DNA of 5,923 nucleotides from Burkholderiaceae bacterium (lineage in GTDB: Bacteria; Pseudomonadota; Gammaproteobacteria; Burkholderiales; Burkholderiaceae), in NCBI GenBank assembly GCA_022701845.1, contig JAKONS010000472.1, positions 1-5,923 of the forward strand. The letters run 5' to 3'. The notes beneath the pieces were generated by a model. It ran no database searches. It saw only the letters and a list, made by a program, of their open reading frames with translations, and was not told the origin of the DNA. Positions 1 to 5,923 of this stretch are shown here, piece after piece. Within the stretch, counting starts at the first letter, position 1, and each line of letters opens with the position of its first letter. The translations under genes were made by a program, and so were the position numbers.

Positions 1-4089
<4,089 letters not shown>

Positions 4090-4172
4090 GGCTTCCACGG
4101 GTGGCGATCCACTCGGGACGAATCGCAAGAGTGCGCGCATCCAGGCTGGCGTCACCACCGCTGCCCCGGCCC

Positions 4173-4200
4173 GCCGCCGGCACCACGACAGGCCGGCGGC
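4173..4200 (+). repeat. GC-rich perfect 9-bp inverted repeat, possible terminator hairpin for the kinase gene
   Basis: GCCGCCGGC (4173-4181) pairs perfectly with GCCGGCGGC (4192-4200) across a 10-base loop, 84 bases after the kinase stop codon. All nine pairs are G-C, so the RNA hairpin would be very stable. No T-run follows (the next bases are atcgctcgcc), so it is not a classical intrinsic terminator. It could stabilise the mRNA 3' end or assist Rho-dependent termination. In GC-rich DNA such a stem may also be fortuitous. Confidence 0.35.
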
Positions 4201-4208
4201 ATCGCTCG

Positions 4209-4370
4209 CCGGTCATTGCATGGCTGGGCGAATCCCGCATCACTTCCTGGTGACGGGACGGTCCGGTCATTGGTGATCGACCGACGAATCGCGAGGCAAT
4301 GCTCGCGGCGAGCGAATGGCGGTTCGGGGTCGGGCATGTCGCCAGAGTCATCGGCAATTTCAATGACCGG
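4209..4370. repeat. Three copies of CCGGTCATTG (two direct, one inverted)
   Basis: The exact 10-mer occurs at 4209-4218 and 4263-4272 on the + strand and at 4361-4370 on the - strand (read there as CAATGACCGG). The first and third copies share one more base and read GCCGGTCATTG. Spacing is 54 and 98 bases. The function is unknown. A repeated protein-binding site or relics of small duplications are both possible. Confidence 0.5.
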
Positions 4371-4495
4371 CAGCACTGTCAGGACGCATGTCCACATCCA
4401 TCACGTAACATGCCCGCAATTCAATTCGGACGTGCATCAATGCCACATCCTTGATCTCGATAAATTAATACTTATGGAGAAGGCGAGTAAGTGAA

Positions 4496-4523
4496 TTTCA
4501 ATAAAAGAATACTTTTGTTGAGA
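4496..4523. repeat. AT-rich imperfect inverted repeat in a low-GC island
   Basis: Bases 4496-4507 can pair with 4512-4523 over 12 positions around a 4-base AATA loop. Ten pairs are Watson-Crick and two are T-G mismatches that would be wobble pairs in RNA. The core AAAAG-AATA-CTTTT is perfect. It sits at the end of the most AT-rich stretch of the window (16 G/C in the 60 bases 4461-4520, counted by hand). An operator, or an easily melted region near a promoter, is plausible. I could not assign convincing -35/-10 boxes; TTGATC at 4451-4456 is the best -35 look-alike but lacks a good -10 partner. Confidence 0.35.
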
Positions 4524-4892
4524 AACGTGAATGTCGGACTGCGGCCATGTGGAGTCAATGCAACGTCCTCATGAAATCCATTGCGGCTGATCTCCTGTGC
4601 GCCTGCGTCTTTTCCGAGATTCGTTGCGGGACCATGACCAGGGCGGCTCCGGGCGTCGGCCCCATGGGCGTGCGGGTTGCCGCGATGACACCCATCATCG
4701 ATGCTGGATCAACCATCCATGGGTCGGCATGCGGCAAGAAGCGCATGTGGTTCGATCAGGATCGCGGGGCGATGGAATGCAATCGATCGAGAGGCAGCGC
4801 ATGAGTCGCAATGGAATTGCATCTCGAAGGAAAAGCGAAATTCGATGCGAATCCACTCGTTCCAGGATCATTGTGGAAACGTTGTCTTGAAG

Positions 4893-4906
4893 GCAATGGC
4901 AATTGC
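4893..4906. promoter_or_regulatory. Candidate operator GCAATGGCAATTGC just upstream of vgrG
   Basis: GCAAT occurs twice in tandem (4893, 4899), and the second copy forms the 8-bp palindrome GCAATTGC (4899-4906), which ends 27 bases before the vgrG start codon. A related arrangement, GCAAT-GGA-ATTGC, lies at 4808-4820. Both belong to a wider clustering of this word in the gap. The position suits a repressor or activator site, but no known regulator motif was recognised, so the regulatory reading is inference. Confidence 0.25.
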
Positions 4907-4922
4907 TGACTTATGGGTCTTC

Positions 4923-4927
4923 AGGAG
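4923..4927 (+). promoter_or_regulatory. Shine-Dalgarno sequence AGGAG deciding the vgrG start
   Basis: AGGAG ends six bases before the ATG at 4934, an ideal spacing. The in-frame ATG at 4928 abuts the AGGAG directly and is too close to be used. The residues after 4934 (MTLFHAPRALTV) match the usual beginning of Burkholderiales VgrG proteins, which supports 4934. Confidence 0.8.
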
Positions 4928-4933
4928 ATGCAG

Positions 4934-5923
4934 ATGACTCTTTTCCATGCCCCCCGAGCCTTGACGGTGCGAAGCGCGGCGATTCCCGAGGTGGCCGGCG
5001 CACCGGCGCTGGTGCCGCTGAAGCTGCAGGGCCGCGAGGGCGTCAACAGCCTGTTCGAGTACGGCAGCCGCGATTACGACTACACCCGACCGCGCGCCAC
5101 GCTGGATGCCCAGGCCACCGCACCGCGCGCGACTGGCCACGCGCAGCAGGCCGTGTACCTCTGGCGAGGCGATCGCGCGGGCCTGGGCGGCAGCGACTAC
5201 AGCCAGCCCAACCGAGGTGCGGACAAGGCCGCCAACCAGACCGAAGGCCAGGGCGAGCATCTCGCGCGCCTGCGCATGCAGGCCTTGCGTCAGAGCGGGC
5301 GGCGTGCCACGGGCGTGGGCCATCTGCGCGGCATCGTGCCGGGCTGCACCTTCAGCCTGACGGGCCATCCGCGCGAGCAGGCCAACGTCGAGTACATCAC
5401 CCTGGAGACACGCTTCGTCATCGAGAACGTCTGGGAGGATACGCAGCGTGCCGTGCAGGTCGGCAGCGCCACGATGGCTGCTGGTGGCGTCACTGCAGTC
5501 ACTGGCCTCACAGGCGTGGATGGTCTCGCGGCTCTGAGTGATGCTCAGCGCCTGAGCGGGCAATGGCGCGTGGCGGTCGAGTTCGACGTGCAACCCACCA
5601 CCGAGGCATTGCGCCCTGAGGCCATCCAGCCCAAACCCAAGACCGGCGGTCCCGAGACCGCGCTGGTCGTCGGGCCCGACGCCGGCACGGCCGAGACCAA
5701 CATCTACACCGATGCCCTCGGCCGCATCAAGATCGAGTTCCCCTGGGACCGCCACGGCCAGAAGAACCAGAACAGCTCGTGCTGGGTGCGCGTGGCCAAC
5801 GCGTGGGCCGGCAACCAGTTCGGTGCCATGCAGGTGCCGCGCGTGGGCCAGGAGGTGGTCGTCGACTTCCTCGGCGGCGAAAGGCCTCGCTCACAGGCTT
5901 CAGCAGTTCGGCGGCCACACCCA
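4934..5923 (+). CDS. vgrG: Type VI secretion spike protein VgrG with most of the N-terminal gp27-like domain deleted (3' partial, possible pseudogene)
   Basis: VgrG trimers form the puncturing tip of the type VI secretion apparatus, sitting on the Hcp tube and carrying effectors. The frame is open for 330 codons to the window end. Residues 1-43 are a typical VgrG N-terminus ending in NSLFEY. Residues 47-53 (DYDYTRP) begin the later part of the gp27-like region, which continues through GHLRGIVPGCTF (129-140). The gp5-like OB-fold runs from about 241 (ETALVVGP) through IYTDALGRIKIEFPWDRHGQ to VVVDFLGG at 308-315. From family knowledge, some 200-250 residues should separate LFEY from DYDYT. The hallmark segment around ESDxxFxxRL and GIxxxFEH is absent. 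A Gly/Ala/Val/Thr-rich stretch (about residues 173-209) looks like an expanded variable loop. After residue 315 the expected Asp-Pro-Asp motif is replaced by ERPR and family resemblance is lost. The OB-fold is intact, but a working spike is doubtful. A recombined or decaying copy is more likely than a functional short variant. Confidence 0.85.
   Translation, partial: MTLFHAPRALTVRSAAIPEVAGAPALVPLKLQGREGVNSLFEYGSRDYDYTRPRATLDAQATAPRATGHAQQAVYLWRGDRAGLGGSDYSQPNRGADKAANQTEGQGEHLARLRMQALRQSGRRATGVGHLRGIVPGCTFSLTGHPREQANVEYITLETRFVIENVWEDTQRAVQVGSATMAAGGVTAVTGLTGVDGLAALSDAQRLSGQWRVAVEFDVQPTTEALRPEAIQPKPKTGGPETALVVGPDAGTAETNIYTDALGRIKIEFPWDRHGQKNQNSSCWVRVANAWAGNQFGAMQVPRVGQEVVVDFLGGERPRSQASAVRRPHP

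Larger units (their letters stand above)
4090..4922. other. Long intergenic region without a convincing gene
   Basis: This gap between the kinase stop codon and the vgrG ribosome-binding site holds only short open frames. Their translations resemble no protein I recognise, lack strong codon bias and overlap one another in several frames. Base composition shifts along it: GC-rich like coding DNA until about 4430, AT-rich at 4440-4525, then intermediate to 4922. It contains a GC hairpin (4173-4200), a thrice-repeated 10-mer, an AT-rich inverted repeat (4496-4523) and many GCAAT/ATTGC words. The vgrG promoter must lie here unless transcription reads through from the kinase gene. I found no tRNA, rRNA or CRISPR pattern. 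Confidence 0.7.

Noticed and set aside
4290..4307. 6-bp hairpin CGCGAG/CTCGCG as a terminator
   Set aside because: The stem is short, there is no T-run, and such stems are common by chance in GC-rich DNA.
4547..4890. Short + strand open frames of 85 and 97 codons in the intergenic gap
   Set aside because: There is no good ribosome-binding site, no recognisable domain and no coding-type third-position bias. They overlap each other in different frames.
4887..4915. Possible sigma-70 promoter TTGAAG with CTTATG directly upstream of vgrG
   Set aside because: The -35 is acceptable, but the -10 matches the consensus at only two positions at 17-base spacing. This is too weak to list as a promoter.
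4928..4930. ATG at 4928 as the vgrG start
   Set aside because: It touches the AGGAG sequence with no spacer, while the ATG at 4934 has ideal spacing and matches the family N-terminus.
4903..5541. + strand open frame of 212 codons overlapping the start of vgrG
   Set aside because: Its product is Arg/Gly/Pro-rich with no family resemblance, and it lies out of frame with the recognisable VgrG sequence.
4868..5755. Antisense open frame of 295 codons opposite vgrG
   Set aside because: The + strand frame in this interval encodes conserved VgrG blocks. The antisense translation is a low-complexity shadow of GC-rich codons.

Overview
The window is GC-rich coding DNA, with strong G/C preference at third codon positions, plus one 0.8-kb non-coding gap. 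Codon bias, a Comamonadaceae-like type VI secretion spike protein (VgrG) and a large chemosensory hybrid kinase suggest a betaproteobacterium of the order Burkholderiales. This placement rests on family resemblance recalled from memory, not on a search.

Layout. (1) Positions 1-4089, + strand: the 3' part (1362 codons visible) of a giant fused signalling protein. Its order is CheB methylesterase, CheR methyltransferase, a PAS-like domain, a long heptad coiled coil, two more PAS domains, a histidine kinase core and a C-terminal receiver. The true start lies upstream of the window. All the catalytic residues I can locate are present. (2) Positions 4090-4922: 833 bases with no convincing gene. 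This stretch contains a GC-rich 9-bp hairpin, a 10-mer present three times, a sharply AT-rich island (about 27% GC over 4461-4520) centred on an inverted repeat, and an unusual density of GCAAT/ATTGC words that continues up to the ribosome-binding site of the next gene. (3) Positions 4934-5923, + strand: the 5' part of a vgrG gene, open at the window end.

The most notable observation is that this vgrG is not a normal one. Its first 43 residues are canonical, but the reading frame then jumps to the family's DYDYT region, which normally lies some 200-250 residues further on. Most of the gp27-like base domain is therefore missing in frame. At the last 45 bases the canonical sequence stops again right after VVVDFLGG, and VgrG-like residues may continue in another frame. 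It looks like a decaying or rearranged vgrG, although a chimeric assembly cannot be excluded.

The two genes share a strand but are separated by a long gap and have unrelated functions, so they are probably independent transcription units. I see no evidence of a new multi-gene system.
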